A stretch of 39,031 nucleotides of DNA from Nocardioides sp. GTDB taxonomy: Bacteria > Actinomycetota > Actinomycetes > Propionibacteriales > Nocardioidaceae. The notes under the pieces were generated by a model that ran no database searches, was not told where the DNA came from, and saw only the letters and a list, made by a program, of their open reading frames with translations. The position numbers and the translations under genes were made by a program. This document shows, piece after piece, positions 24,543 to 35,932 of the stretch. The DNA lies in NCBI GenBank assembly GCA_025936915.1, contig JAICSK010000004.1, forward strand, positions 1-39,031, read 5' to 3'. Positions within the stretch are counted from its first letter, which is position 1. The number at the start of each line of letters is the position of its first letter.

Positions 24543-24573
24543 AGGCTATCCCCTTCCCTGTCGCCGGGGACAA
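24543..24573 (-). promoter_or_regulatory. Promoter of the cobalamin ECF operon
   Basis: Minus strand: TTGTCC (24573-24568), a 19-bp spacer, TAGCCT (24548-24543). The predicted start near 24536 would put the riboswitch at the very 5' end of the transcript. With the AKR promoter, this accounts for the 310-bp gene-free stretch 24330-24639. Confidence 0.5.
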
Positions 24574-24627
24574 CCGTGGTCACGAGGTGGGCGCCCGCCG
24601 GCCACGAGGACGGTTGGCAGGTGGGGT

Positions 24628-24633
24628 CATGCT
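24628..24633 (+). promoter_or_regulatory. -10-like element (CATGCT) of the aldo/keto reductase gene
   Basis: CATGCT ends six bases before the ATG at 24640, the same leaderless distance as at other genes here; no Shine-Dalgarno is seen. Confidence 0.4.
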
Positions 24634-24639
24634 GGCCGG

Positions 24640-25644
24640 ATGCAGGCACGCACGCTCGGCTGGACAGGTCTGGAGGTCAGCCCCTTGGGCCTGGGCTGCT
24701 GGGCCATCGGTGGGCCCACCCAGTTTCGGGGCAGCCAGTTCGGTTGGGGACAGGTGGACGAGGATGAGGCGATCCGGGCGATCCGGGCCGGTGTCGACGC
24801 CGGGATCACCTTCCTCGACACCGCCGACATCTACGGGACCGGGCGCAGCGAGCGGATCGTGGGCCAGGCGCTGGCCGGCGTGCGCGATCGGGTCACGGTC
24901 GCGACGAAGTTCGGGCTGACCTTCGACGAGTACTCCGGCACCATGACCGGCCGCGACGCAAGCCCGTCGTACATCAGGCAGGCCTGCGAGGCTAGCCTGC
25001 GACGACTGGGCACCGACTACATCGACCTCTACCAGTTCCACTGGGGCGACTACGGCCCGCAGGCCGTCGACCCGGTGCTCGATGCTCTGGACGAGCTGGT
25101 GCGGGAGGGGAAGATCCGCTATTACGCCTGGGGCACCGGGCCCGAGGGCGCCATCCGGTTCGTGGAGCGCGGGCGGTGCCCTTCGGTGCAGTTCGGGATG
25201 AACATGTTGACGATGTCGTTCGGCGAGGCCGCGGACATGCTCGCGTTCTGTGACGAGCACGATCTCGCCGCGATCATCAACGGTCCTCTGGGCAAGGGTC
25301 TGCTCACCGGGAAGTTCGACCGGGCCACGACGTTCGAGGACGGCGACCTGCGTCAGCAGCAGGGGTGGAACATGCAGGAGGGCGTGGTCGCCACCGGTCG
25401 CCGGCTGGTCGAGCAGCTGCGCGAGATCCTGACCAGCGACGGCCGCACCCTGGCGCAGGCAGCCATCGGCGCTCTCTGGGCGCGAAGCCCGCGCTGCCTG
25501 CCCATCCCCGGCTTCAAGACGGTGGCCCAGGTGCGCGAGAACGCAGCGGCGCTCGAGTACGGCCCGTTGAGTCCCCAGCAGATGCAGGCAGTCGTGGACC
25601 TGGTGACCTCCTCGCTCACCGAAGAGGAGGCGCAGAGCCTCTGA
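24640..25644 (+). CDS. Aldo/keto reductase
   Basis: 334 residues, an NADPH-dependent (beta/alpha)8 oxidoreductase. Catalytic residues of the family are visible: D and Y in FLDTADIYGTGRSE, K in VATKFG and H in LYQFHWGD. The C-terminal part (FKTVAQVRENAAAL) carries the cofactor-binding arginine region. The layout resembles the YajO/Tas-like, general stress-type AKRs; the substrate cannot be told. It is divergent from the cobalamin operon and ends in a hairpin at 25700-25730. Confidence 0.92.
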   Translation: MQARTLGWTGLEVSPLGLGCWAIGGPTQFRGSQFGWGQVDEDEAIRAIRAGVDAGITFLDTADIYGTGRSERIVGQALAGVRDRVTVATKFGLTFDEYSGTMTGRDASPSYIRQACEASLRRLGTDYIDLYQFHWGDYGPQAVDPVLDALDELVREGKIRYYAWGTGPEGAIRFVERGRCPSVQFGMNMLTMSFGEAADMLAFCDEHDLAAIINGPLGKGLLTGKFDRATTFEDGDLRQQQGWNMQEGVVATGRRLVEQLREILTSDGRTLAQAAIGALWARSPRCLPIPGFKTVAQVRENAAALEYGPLSPQQMQAVVDLVTSSLTEEEAQSL

Positions 25645-25699
25645 CCGGGCGCGGTGAACGACTGTGGGCGGTACGCGCGACGATGACGAGCGGTAAGAC

Positions 25700-25730
25700 A
25701 GGCACCGTTCACGACGTCGAAACGGCGCCT
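25700..25730. terminator. Hairpin between two convergent genes
   Basis: AGGCACCGTT pairs with AACGGCGCCT over 10 bp (one mismatch that is a G-U pair on one strand), with an 11-nt loop. It lies between the aldo/keto reductase and the FAD/GcvT oxidoreductase and can serve both. Confidence 0.55.
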
Positions 25731-25768
25731 GACTCACCGATGCCTGCGTGTGCACCACGCTGCGGGGT

Positions 25769-28288
25769 TCAGCAGAGGATCCGCGCACGCTCGGGGTCGA
25801 AGAACGGCTTCAGCGACACCTGGGCCGGGACCCGGGTGCCGGCGACGTCGATCTCGAAGGAGCCCGCCGCGACGTCGGCCCCGGTGATGGCCTCGTCGTG
25901 CGAGATGTGGGCGATGCCGACGGCGGCACCCAGGGAGTGCCCGAACCCGCCGCTGCGGACATGGCCGACGGGCTTGTCGTCCCAGTACACCGGCTCGTCG
26001 CCGAACAGGTCGTGGTCGGGAGAGGTGAGGAGGACGTTCACCAGTCGACGGTTGGGCGGGCCCGACTCCCGCTGCTCGAGCAGCGCGTCGCGCCCGACGA
26101 AGCCCCCGGGCTTGTCCCACGCGACGGCGAAGCCGAGCCCGGCTTCGAGCGGGGTGTCGGTCGAGTCGATGTCGTGGCCCATGTCGCGGAACGCCTTCTC
26201 CAGGCGCATGGTTTCCAGCGCGCCGACGCCCGTCGGGCGGAAGCCGAGGTCGGCGCCGGCCTCTCGGAGCTGCTCGTAGAGCGTGGCGCCGAACTCGGTC
26301 GGCACGAGCAGGTCCCAGCCCAGCTCGCCGACGTAGGTCACCCGGAGCGCCCACAGCGGGGTGTAGCCGAGCTCGACCTTCTGCGCGGTCAGATACGGGA
26401 AAGCGGCGTTGGACCAGTCGTCCGGGCTCAGGCTCTGCAGCAGGTCGCGCGAGCGTGGCCCTTGCACCGACAGCAGCGCGTAGCCGCTGGTGACGTCGGT
26501 GACCGTGACGAGCTCGCCCTCGTGCGTGTGCCGGCGGATCCAGGCCGGCACCCGTCGGTGGATGGTGTCGCCGCTGATCACGACGTACTGGTCCTCGGCG
26601 AGCCGGGTGACGGTCACGTCGGCGATGATCCCGCCCCGGTCGTCGAGCCACTGGGTGTAGACGATTCGGCCGACGGGGGTGTCGACGTCGTTGTCGCACA
26701 CCCTGTTGAGCACGGTCGACGTGTGCGGCCCCTGGACGAGGTGGTGCGACATCAGCGACAGGTCGAAGATCGCGAGCCTCTCCCGGGCCTGGAGGTGTTC
26801 CTCGCGGGTCCGCTCGAAGCCCTCGCCTCGCGCGAAGCCCCACTCGACGGTGGGCGTGATCCCCGGCCCGGCGAAGTAGTCCGGGAACTCCCAGCCACTC
26901 GTGGCCACGAAGTGTGCGCCGTCGGCGACGTGTCGGGGGTGGTACGGCGACCGTCGTACGTCGCGACCGCGGCGGTTCTGCGCGTTGGGCCACGCCAGGT
27001 CGTTGAGCAGGAACCCCAACCGCTCGACCGTCCGCTCGCGCCGGAACAGCCGGGTCGCCTGGAACTCGTGGGCCCGGTCGACCGCCACCGCCGTCAGGTC
27101 GACCGGCGGGTGCCCGTCGATCAGCCACTGCGCCATGACATGACCGAGGCCGCCGCCGGAAAGGATGCCGACGGAGTTCAGCCCGCAGGCGAGGTAGAGG
27201 TTGTCGACCTCGGGCGACTCCCCCAGCATCGGCGACAGGTCGTCGGTGAAGCTCTCCGGCCCGCAGAACAGCGTCCGGATGCCGGCGTCCTCCAGGGCGG
27301 GGAAGCGCCGCATCGCGACCTCGAGGAACGGCGTGAGCCGGTCCCAGTCGGGTGGGAGGACGGCGAACGCGCTGTCGCGCGGCGTCCCGTCGAGCGCCCA
27401 GGGCGCGGCCACAGGCTCGAACATTCCGACGAGCAGGCCGCCGCCCTCCTCGCGGTAGTAGCTGTAGTCCTCGCTCACCTCGACCACCGGCACGGACTCC
27501 GGGGACACGCCGTCGATCGGCTCGGTGAGCAGGTAGTAGTGCTCGGCCGCCTGCAGCGGGACGGTGACGCCGGCCTTCGCCGCCAGCTCGCGACCCCAGA
27601 GACCGGCGGCGAGCACGACCTTCTCGCACTCGACGTCGCCGCGGGCCGTCCGGACGCCGACGACCCGGCCACGCTCGACCGCGAAGCCGGTGACCTCGGT
27701 GTCCTCGAAGATCCGCGCGCCGCGCTGTCGCGCACCCTTGGCCAGCGACATGGTCACGTCGACGGGGTTGGCGCGTCCCTCGTCGGGTGTCCAGAAACCG
27801 TGGGTGACGTCGTCGGTCCGGATCAGCGGCACCAGCTCGGCGACCTCGCGCGGCGACAGCACCTGCTTGTCCATCCCCACCGATCGCATGTACGCCGTCT
27901 CACGGCGGAAGCTCTCGTCCGCGCGCGGGGAGGTGGCGAGCTGGAGGTATCCGCACCGCCGGAAGCCCGTGGAGAGCCCCGTCTCCTCCTCCAGCCGCGC
28001 GTACAGCTGAGCGGAGTAGCGCGCCATCCACAGCGCGTCCTCGGTCGTGCCGCCGGAGACGACCTCGCCCGCGGCGTGCCAGGTGGTGCCGGACGTGAGC
28101 TGCTTGCGCTCCAGGAGTACGACGTCGGACGCCCCGAGCAGCGCCAGGTGGTAGGCGATCGACGTCCCGACCACGCCGCCACCGACCACGACGAACTGCG
28201 CCCGGCTCGGCAGGGCGCTCGACGAGGACGACTCGGCGGACTCCGCGCGCGCCGCGGCGGGGTTGATGGCGGTGAAGTCGAGCGACAT
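25769..28288 (-). CDS. FAD-dependent oxidoreductase with GcvT domains (dimethylglycine/sarcosine dehydrogenase type)
   Basis: 839 residues. N-terminal DAO domain (about 30-390) with dinucleotide motif VVVGGGVVGTSIAYHLALLG; H71 in SGTTWHAAG matches the histidine that carries covalent FAD in dimethylglycine and sarcosine dehydrogenases. A linker FAO_M region follows (about 390-450), then GcvT (about 460-730; TGVGALETMRLEKAFRDMG) and a C-terminal GcvT barrel (about 740-835). Such enzymes demethylate N-methyl amines and pass the one-carbon unit to tetrahydrofolate. The exact substrate (dimethylglycine, sarcosine or another) is not certain. It lies 67 bases downstream of gatB with an inverted repeat in between, so it is probably a separate, regulated unit. 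Confidence 0.88.
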   Translation of the reverse strand: MSLDFTAINPAAARAESAESSSSSALPSRAQFVVVGGGVVGTSIAYHLALLGASDVVLLERKQLTSGTTWHAAGEVVSGGTTEDALWMARYSAQLYARLEEETGLSTGFRRCGYLQLATSPRADESFRRETAYMRSVGMDKQVLSPREVAELVPLIRTDDVTHGFWTPDEGRANPVDVTMSLAKGARQRGARIFEDTEVTGFAVERGRVVGVRTARGDVECEKVVLAAGLWGRELAAKAGVTVPLQAAEHYYLLTEPIDGVSPESVPVVEVSEDYSYYREEGGGLLVGMFEPVAAPWALDGTPRDSAFAVLPPDWDRLTPFLEVAMRRFPALEDAGIRTLFCGPESFTDDLSPMLGESPEVDNLYLACGLNSVGILSGGGLGHVMAQWLIDGHPPVDLTAVAVDRAHEFQATRLFRRERTVERLGFLLNDLAWPNAQNRRGRDVRRSPYHPRHVADGAHFVATSGWEFPDYFAGPGITPTVEWGFARGEGFERTREEHLQARERLAIFDLSLMSHHLVQGPHTSTVLNRVCDNDVDTPVGRIVYTQWLDDRGGIIADVTVTRLAEDQYVVISGDTIHRRVPAWIRRHTHEGELVTVTDVTSGYALLSVQGPRSRDLLQSLSPDDWSNAAFPYLTAQKVELGYTPLWALRVTYVGELGWDLLVPTEFGATLYEQLREAGADLGFRPTGVGALETMRLEKAFRDMGHDIDSTDTPLEAGLGFAVAWDKPGGFVGRDALLEQRESGPPNRRLVNVLLTSPDHDLFGDEPVYWDDKPVGHVRSGGFGHSLGAAVGIAHISHDEAITGADVAAGSFEIDVAGTRVPAQVSLKPFFDPERARILC

Positions 28289-28305
28289 GGTGGAACCCTG
28301 CCACC

Positions 28306-28325
28306 GATTGACTAACTGTTCAATC
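28306..28325 (-). promoter_or_regulatory. Candidate operator before the FAD/GcvT oxidoreductase
   Basis: GATTGA and TCAATC flank 8 bases, 18 bp before the start codon. This AT-rich block stands out in a very GC-rich gap and probably overlaps the promoter. No regulator gene is adjacent. Confidence 0.45.
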
Positions 28326-28355
28326 AGACCGCGACGGAGGCCGTCCTTCGACGTC

Positions 28356-29846
28356 TCAGGTGAGCCGCTCCAGGACCAGCTCGCGCACGCGGTTGGCGTC
28401 GGCCTGGCCCCGCATCTCCTTCATCACCGCGCCGATCAGGGCACCCGCCGCCGCGACCTTGCCGTCGCGGATCTTGTCCGCGACCTCGGGGTTGGCGGCG
28501 ATCGCATGGTCGACGGCGGCGCTCAGCGCCCCCTCGTCGGAGACGATCGCGAGGCCACGGGCGGCGACGATCTCGTCCGGCGTCCCTTCGCCGTCGAGCA
28601 GGCCGTCGAACACCTGGCGGGCGAGCTTGTCGTTGAGACTCCCCTCGTCGACCAGGGCCTGCACCCGCGCCACGTCGCCCGGCGTCACCCCGAGATCGGC
28701 GAGCTCGGTCTCCGACTCGTTGGCGCGCCGGGCCAGCTCGCCGAGCCACCACTTGCGAGCGGTCTGCGGTGACGTCCCGGCGGCGATGGTCTCCTCGACC
28801 AGACCGAGTGCACCGGCGCCGACCGTGTCGCGCATCTCGAGGTCGGAGAAACCCCACTCGGCCTGCAGGCGGGCACGCCTCTCGTGCGGAGGCTCCGGCA
28901 GCTCGGCCCGCAGCTGCTCCACCCACTCCCGGCCTGGCGCCATCGGCACCAGGTCGGGCTCGGGGAAGTAGCGGTAGTCCTCGGCGTCGGACTTCTCCCG
29001 ACCGCTGGTGGTGACGCCCGTGTCCTCGTGCCAGTGCCGGGTCTCCTGCAGCACCTTCCCGCCGTCGGCCAGGATCGCGGCGTGTCGCTGCATCTCGTAG
29101 CGGGTCGCACGCTCCACCGATCGCAACGAGTTGACGTTCTTGGTCTCGGTCCGGATGCCGAGCGTGCCTGAGCCCCGCGGGGCCAAGGACAGGTTGACGT
29201 CGCAGCGCAGCGACCCCTGCTCCATCCGGACGTCGCTGACGCCGAGGCCGAGCAGCAGCGCGCGCAGCTGACCGACGTACGCGCGAGCCACCTCGGGCGC
29301 CTTCGCGCCGGTGCCGAGCACGGGCTTGGTGACGATCTCGATCAACGGGATGCCGGCCCGGTTGTAGTCGACCAGCGAGTAGTCGGCCCCGTGGATGCGG
29401 CCGGTGGTGCCGATGTGGGTCGACTTGCCCGTGTCCTCCTCCATGTGGGCGCGCTCGATGCCGACGCGGTACGTCGTGCCCTCCACCTCGACGTCCATCC
29501 AGCCGTTGAAGGCGATCGGCTCGTCGTACTGGGAGGTCTGGAAGTTCTTCGGCATGTCCGGGTAGAAGTAGTTCTTCCGGGCGAACCGGCACCACTCCGC
29601 GATCTCGCAGTTGAGCGCCAGCCCGATCCTGATCGCCGACTCCACGGCCTTCGCGTTGACGACTGGCAGCGAGCCCGGCAGGCCGAGGCACGTCGGGCAG
29701 ACCTGCGTGTTGGGGTCGGCGCCGAACGTCGTCGAGCAGCCGCAGAACATCTTGGTCGCCGTGTTCAGCTCGACGTGCACCTCGAGCCCGAGGGCCGGGT
29801 CGAACTGCGCCAGCACGTCGTCGTAGGACAGCAGGGTGTCGGTCAT
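28356..29846 (-). CDS. gatB: Aspartyl/glutamyl-tRNA amidotransferase subunit B
   Basis: 496 residues. GatB binds the misacylated tRNA and phosphorylates its Glu (or Asp) using ATP before GatA-supplied ammonia amidates it. Signature stretches: [54 protein letters not shown] and [14 protein letters not shown]. Zinc-site cysteines (MFCGCS, VCPTC) are present. The C-terminal YqeY-like tail ends with [20 protein letters not shown]. Length is standard. Its ATG overlaps the gatA stop (ATGA), with GAGGAGAGGG as ribosome site. Confidence 0.97.
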   Translation of the reverse strand: MTDTLLSYDDVLAQFDPALGLEVHVELNTATKMFCGCSTTFGADPNTQVCPTCLGLPGSLPVVNAKAVESAIRIGLALNCEIAEWCRFARKNYFYPDMPKNFQTSQYDEPIAFNGWMDVEVEGTTYRVGIERAHMEEDTGKSTHIGTTGRIHGADYSLVDYNRAGIPLIEIVTKPVLGTGAKAPEVARAYVGQLRALLLGLGVSDVRMEQGSLRCDVNLSLAPRGSGTLGIRTETKNVNSLRSVERATRYEMQRHAAILADGGKVLQETRHWHEDTGVTTSGREKSDAEDYRYFPEPDLVPMAPGREWVEQLRAELPEPPHERRARLQAEWGFSDLEMRDTVGAGALGLVEETIAAGTSPQTARKWWLGELARRANESETELADLGVTPGDVARVQALVDEGSLNDKLARQVFDGLLDGEGTPDEIVAARGLAIVSDEGALSAAVDHAIAANPEVADKIRDGKVAAAGALIGAVMKEMRGQADANRVRELVLERLT

Positions 29847-31405
29847 CCCTCTCCTCCGTGGTCCCGAGACCGGCGCAGGCCGCCTTCCTCGACCAGCGGA
29901 GGAGCCTGGTCGAGCAGCGCGCCGCCCCACTCGGCAGCGAGCAACGACTCGAGCGCAGCCCCGACCCGGTAGACCCGGTCGTCGGCCATCGCCGGCGCCA
30001 GGATCTGGACGCCGGCCGGCAGCCCGTCCTCGTCGGCGAGGCCGCTCGGGATCGAGATCCCGGGTACGCCGGACAGGTTGGCCGGGATGGTCGCCAGGTC
30101 GTTGAGATACATCGCGAGCGGGTCGTCGACCTTCTCGCCGATCTTGAACGCCGTGGTCGGCGCGGTCGGGCTGACCAGCACGTCGGCGTGCCCGAACGCC
30201 GCTGCGAAGTCGCGGGTCACCAGCGTGCGCACCTTCTGCGCCTGGCCGTAGTAGGCGTCGTAGTAACCACTCGACAAGGCGTAGGTGCCGAGGATGATCC
30301 GGCGCTTCACCTCGTCACCGAAACCGGCCTCGCGCGTGGCGCGCATGACGTCCTCGGCGCTCGGCCCTGCTCCATTCTCGGCAACGTCGGGCGTGACCCG
30401 CAGCCCGTAGCGCATGGCGTCGAAGCGCGCCAGGTTGGACGACGCCTCGGCCGGCAGGATCAGGTAGTAGGTCGCGAGCGCGTGGACGAACGACGGGCAC
30501 GACACCTCGACGACCTCGGCGCCCGCCTTGGTCATCAGCTCGACCGACTCCTCGAAGCGGGCCAGCACCCCGGCCTGGTATCCCTCGCCGCCGAGCTCCT
30601 TGACAACGCCGACCCGAACGCCGGTCAGGTCCCCGTCGGCTCCACGCCGGGCCGCCTCGACCAGCGCCGGCAGCGGCTGCTCGATCGAGGTCGAGTCGAG
30701 CGGGTCGTGGCCGCCGATCACCTCGTGCAGCAGCGCCGCGTCGAGCACGGTGCGGGTGACCGGCCCGGCCTGGTCGAGCGAGTTGGCCAGGGCGACGAGG
30801 CCGTAGCGTGAGACCCCGCCGTACGTCGGCTTGACCCCGACCGTGCCGGTGACGGCGCCGGGCTGGCGGATCGAGCCACCGGTGTCGGTGCCGATCGCGA
30901 GCGGCGCCTCGTACGACGCGACCGCGGCCGCGCTGCCGCCCCCGGACCCGCCGGGGATGCGCGCGAGGTCCCACGGGTTGTGGGTCGGTCCCCACGCGCT
31001 GTGCTCGGTCGACGAGCCCATCGCGAACTCGTCCATGTTCGTCTTGCCCACGATCGGCAGGCCCCCGGCGCGCAGGCGGGCCACCACGGTGGCGTCGTAC
31101 GGCGGCACCCAGCCCGCGAGGATCCGCGAACCGCAGGTCGTCGGCAGCCCCCGTGTCGCCATCACGTCCTTGACCGCGATCGGGATGCCGTCGAGCGGCC
31201 CCCAGGACTCGCCGGCGGCACGACGCGCGTCGGAGGCAGCCGCGTCGCGCAACGCGCCCTCGGCATCCACGTGGAGGAAGGCGTGGAGGGCGCCGTCGAC
31301 CTCGTCGATCCGGTCGAGGTGAGCCTGGGTGACCTCGACGCTCGTCGCCTCCCCCGCCGCCAGCGCATCGGCCAGCGCGGCCGCGGTGCGCCGTTCGGGG
31401 CTCAT
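29843..31405 (-). CDS. gatA: Aspartyl/glutamyl-tRNA amidotransferase subunit A
   Basis: 520 residues, the glutaminase of the GatCAB complex that releases ammonia for the transamidation of Glu-tRNA(Gln) or Asp-tRNA(Asn). The amidase-signature triad is intact: K79 (IAVKDV), cis-S154 (PGGSGGGS) and nucleophile S178 ([11 protein letters not shown]). The residue numbers equal those of Staphylococcus aureus GatA as I remember them. The C-terminus has about 25 extra polar residues. Its ATG overlaps the gatC stop (ATGA). Confidence 0.97.
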   Translation of the reverse strand: MSPERRTAAALADALAAGEATSVEVTQAHLDRIDEVDGALHAFLHVDAEGALRDAAASDARRAAGESWGPLDGIPIAVKDVMATRGLPTTCGSRILAGWVPPYDATVVARLRAGGLPIVGKTNMDEFAMGSSTEHSAWGPTHNPWDLARIPGGSGGGSAAAVASYEAPLAIGTDTGGSIRQPGAVTGTVGVKPTYGGVSRYGLVALANSLDQAGPVTRTVLDAALLHEVIGGHDPLDSTSIEQPLPALVEAARRGADGDLTGVRVGVVKELGGEGYQAGVLARFEESVELMTKAGAEVVEVSCPSFVHALATYYLILPAEASSNLARFDAMRYGLRVTPDVAENGAGPSAEDVMRATREAGFGDEVKRRIILGTYALSSGYYDAYYGQAQKVRTLVTRDFAAAFGHADVLVSPTAPTTAFKIGEKVDDPLAMYLNDLATIPANLSGVPGISIPSGLADEDGLPAGVQILAPAMADDRVYRVGAALESLLAAEWGGALLDQAPPLVEEGGLRRSRDHGGEG

Positions 31406-31716
31406 TGCTCGTCCCCCAGGATCCGAGGCACCCGGAACCGCTGCTGCTCGACCTCCGGCGCACCGCTCAACGCCTCCTCGGCGGTGAGGCCGGGACGCTC
31501 GACGTCGTCGCGGTAGACGTTGGTCAGCGGCAGGGCGTGCGAGGTCGGCGGTACGTCGTCGCCGGCGACCCCCTGGATCGAGGCGATCGACTCCAGGATC
31601 ACGCTGAGCTGGGGTGCGAGGTGGTCGAGCTCGGCGTCGGTCAGGTCGATCCGCGCGAGGGTGGCGAGGTGCGCCACCTCCTCGCGCGTGATCGTGTGCT
31701 CGGGAGTCTCGGGCAT
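31402..31716 (-). CDS. gatC: Aspartyl/glutamyl-tRNA amidotransferase subunit C
   Basis: 104 residues. GatC is a small belt-like subunit that stabilises GatA and Gat[34 protein letters not shown] is the usual N-terminal helix pair; DVERPGL and FRVPRIL near the end are conserved in the family. First gene of the gatCAB operon. TAGGAT on the minus strand ends six bases before the ATG and no Shine-Dalgarno exists, so it looks leaderless. Confidence 0.95.
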   Translation of the reverse strand: MPETPEHTITREEVAHLATLARIDLTDAELDHLAPQLSVILESIASIQGVAGDDVPPTSHALPLTNVYRDDVERPGLTAEEALSGAPEVEQQRFRVPRILGDEQ

Positions 31717-31722
31717 GCGTTC

Positions 31723-31728
31723 ATCCTA
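31723..31728 (-). promoter_or_regulatory. -10 element of gatCAB (TAGGAT)
   Basis: TAGGAT on the minus strand, six bases before the gatC ATG. GGTTGG lies at a 17-bp spacing as a weak -35. Confidence 0.6.
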
Positions 31729-31934
31729 GGGAGGCGGCCCGTCAGCCAACCATCCGGTTGTTCGGCGGAGAACGGCGACCAGGCGCCACCGCGACCACCG
31801 GCGTGCAGCGCCGGAAGACGCCACGAAAATTTGACCGTTCGGCCGCGTCACAGGTTGGCGAAACCACCCACGGGGGTGATCCGTGCGGGCTAGCGTGCTG
31901 GACACCACACGCAAGCCACCCCCCCAGGCTGACT

Positions 31935-33635
31935 ATGAACACCGCACTCCACACGGTCCGCGAGACCGAGGTTTCCGGCGTCCTGTGCTTCTTCGTGGAC
32001 ATGGGCCGTCCGGCTTCCGCTGCCCACCTGATCTTCCGTCAGGGCATGGCCGACGAGCCGCTCCACGAGACCGGCTGGCTGCACCTGCTGGAGCACCTGG
32101 CGCTGCTCGACCGGCAGACGCTGAGCCGTCCGATCCACGGCGAGGTGTCGATGCTGCTGACCCGCTTCGCGGCGTTCGGCTCGCCCGAGGAGATCACGCT
32201 CCAGCTGGGCCGGCTGTGCCGCTGGGTCGCCGAGCCGGACTTCCGGCTGCTCGCCCGTGAGCGTGGCGTCCTCCAGGCGCGCGCCCTCCAGGGGCAGGAC
32301 CCGCTGGCGCGGTCGCTGACCTGGCGGTACGGCGCGTCCGGCCCGGGCGTCACCAGCTACTCCGAGGTCGGCTCCCTCCGGGCCACGCCCGACCTCCTGG
32401 CCGAGCGTGCCTGGCGAGTGTTCAACGCGGCCAACGCGATCCTCGTCCTCGACGGTCCGCCGCCGGCCGACCTCACCCTCGGACTCCCCGGCGGTGAGTA
32501 CCTGCCGCCGCCCGCGGCCACCCCGGTGCCTCGTCGCTTCCCGGCGGCGTACCGCGACGAGGCGGGCCTGACCCTGAGCGGCGTCGTGTCGCGCACCCAC
32601 GAGGCGGGCTTCCTCGACGGTGTCCTCGAGCGGGCGGTGCATGACGGACTCCGCCAGCGGACCGGTGGCGCCTACGCCCCTTGGGCGAGCATGACCGAGG
32701 TCGACGACCAGCACCTCGTGGTGGGCTGCGGCTCCGACGTCGTACCGGAGATCAGGTCGACCGTCGCCGAGGCGGGGGTCGAGATCATCCAGCAGCTCGC
32801 CGACGAGGGCGTGCCGCGCGTCTGGGTCGAGGAGGCCGTTCAGCAGCGCCTCGCTCGGCTGGACACCCCGAGTGCCGTGGCCGACGTCGCGCTCGAGTCG
32901 GCGTACGCCGTGCTCAGCGACCGCGTGCCACGCAGCCACGAGGAGCTCATCGAGCAGCTGCGCACGACCGACCCGCAGCTGGTCGACACGGCCGTGCGCG
33001 AGCTCCAGGCGACGATGCTCGTCGGGCTGCCCGAGGACGCGAAGGTGCCGCGCGGACTCAAGCTCGTCTCATTCCCGGAGAGGGAGCCCACCGGCGAGGG
33101 GAAGCGGCACAGCCACGTGAACTGGCCCGCCGACCTCTCGACGTTCTCCGCGGACGGCCACGTGGCCGAGGAGGTCACGGGCTTGACCGCGCGGGCCATG
33201 CGGATGGAGGACGTCGTCGCCCTCTACTCCTGGCGCGACGGCACGCGTCGGCTGCTGGGCCGTGACGGCTCGGTGCTGGAGATGGAGGCGCGGCAGTGGG
33301 TGAACGGCGACCGGCTCGCGTCGCGGATCGACGACGCCGTCCCCGACGACCTGCATCTCCCGATGCCCGACCGTGAGGTGACGTTCAAGCGGATGGGCAT
33401 GGCCGAGCGGTGCGCCATCGGGTTCGCCCGCGCGGCCAACACCAAGCCGGGTCTGATCGTGCTGATCTCGCTGATGCTGCTGCTCACGTTGTGGTCGGTC
33501 ATCGGCGGCCACAAGCTGATGGCGCTGGTCCTCGTCGCGCTGTCCGGCTGCCTCGGAGCCCAGCTCTGGCGGATCGAGGGCGGCCAGCTCGGCCACACGG
33601 CGCCCACGCCGCCACAGACCCCCGACCCCGCCTGA
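31935..33635 (+). CDS. M16-like (insulinase-fold) membrane protein, possibly inactive
   Basis: 566 residues. The N-terminal part (about 10-200) resembles a peptidase M16 domain: HLLEH fits the inverted zinc motif HxxEH, and ARERGVLQAR corresponds to the ERxVxxxE helix. The distal glutamate expected seven residues after that helix's first Glu appears to be Arg, so a zinc ligand may be lost. A second M16-like half follows (about 205-400). One or two hydrophobic helices near the C-terminus (about 505-545, PGLIVLISLMLLLTLWSVIGG then LMALVLVALSGCLGAQLW) anchor it. ATG at 31935 is the first good start; the frame upstream lacks a ribosome site. A -10-like TAGCGT lies at 31891-31896. Convergent with ligA. 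Confidence 0.65.
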   Translation: MNTALHTVRETEVSGVLCFFVDMGRPASAAHLIFRQGMADEPLHETGWLHLLEHLALLDRQTLSRPIHGEVSMLLTRFAAFGSPEEITLQLGRLCRWVAEPDFRLLARERGVLQARALQGQDPLARSLTWRYGASGPGVTSYSEVGSLRATPDLLAERAWRVFNAANAILVLDGPPPADLTLGLPGGEYLPPPAATPVPRRFPAAYRDEAGLTLSGVVSRTHEAGFLDGVLERAVHDGLRQRTGGAYAPWASMTEVDDQHLVVGCGSDVVPEIRSTVAEAGVEIIQQLADEGVPRVWVEEAVQQRLARLDTPSAVADVALESAYAVLSDRVPRSHEELIEQLRTTDPQLVDTAVRELQATMLVGLPEDAKVPRGLKLVSFPEREPTGEGKRHSHVNWPADLSTFSADGHVAEEVTGLTARAMRMEDVVALYSWRDGTRRLLGRDGSVLEMEARQWVNGDRLASRIDDAVPDDLHLPMPDREVTFKRMGMAERCAIGFARAANTKPGLIVLISLMLLLTLWSVIGGHKLMALVLVALSGCLGAQLWRIEGGQLGHTAPTPPQTPDPA

Positions 33636-33642
33636 GCCGGGA

Positions 33643-35877
<2,235 letters not shown>

Positions 35878-35885
35878 CGCGATGG

Positions 35886-35902
35886 AACGAAACCGTTTCG
35901 TT
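35886..35902. promoter_or_regulatory. TetR operator 2
   Basis: AACGAAAC and GTTTCGTT, perfect 8-base arms around one central C, right at the predicted transcription start. It shares GAAAC/GTTTC with operator 1, but with different spacing. Confidence 0.7.
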
Positions 35903-35932
35903 TCATTTTGGTCACGAACAGGTGAACCCCGC

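Noticed and set aside
25748-28315. An 855-codon plus-strand open frame
   Set aside because: It mirrors the FAD/GcvT oxidoreductase, whose motifs are unambiguous.
35882-35932. An earlier ATG (35882) as the TetR start
   Set aside because: It would lie upstream of the transcription start predicted from TTGTTT-17-TAATCT and inside the operator region; the ATG at 35933 has a good ribosome site.
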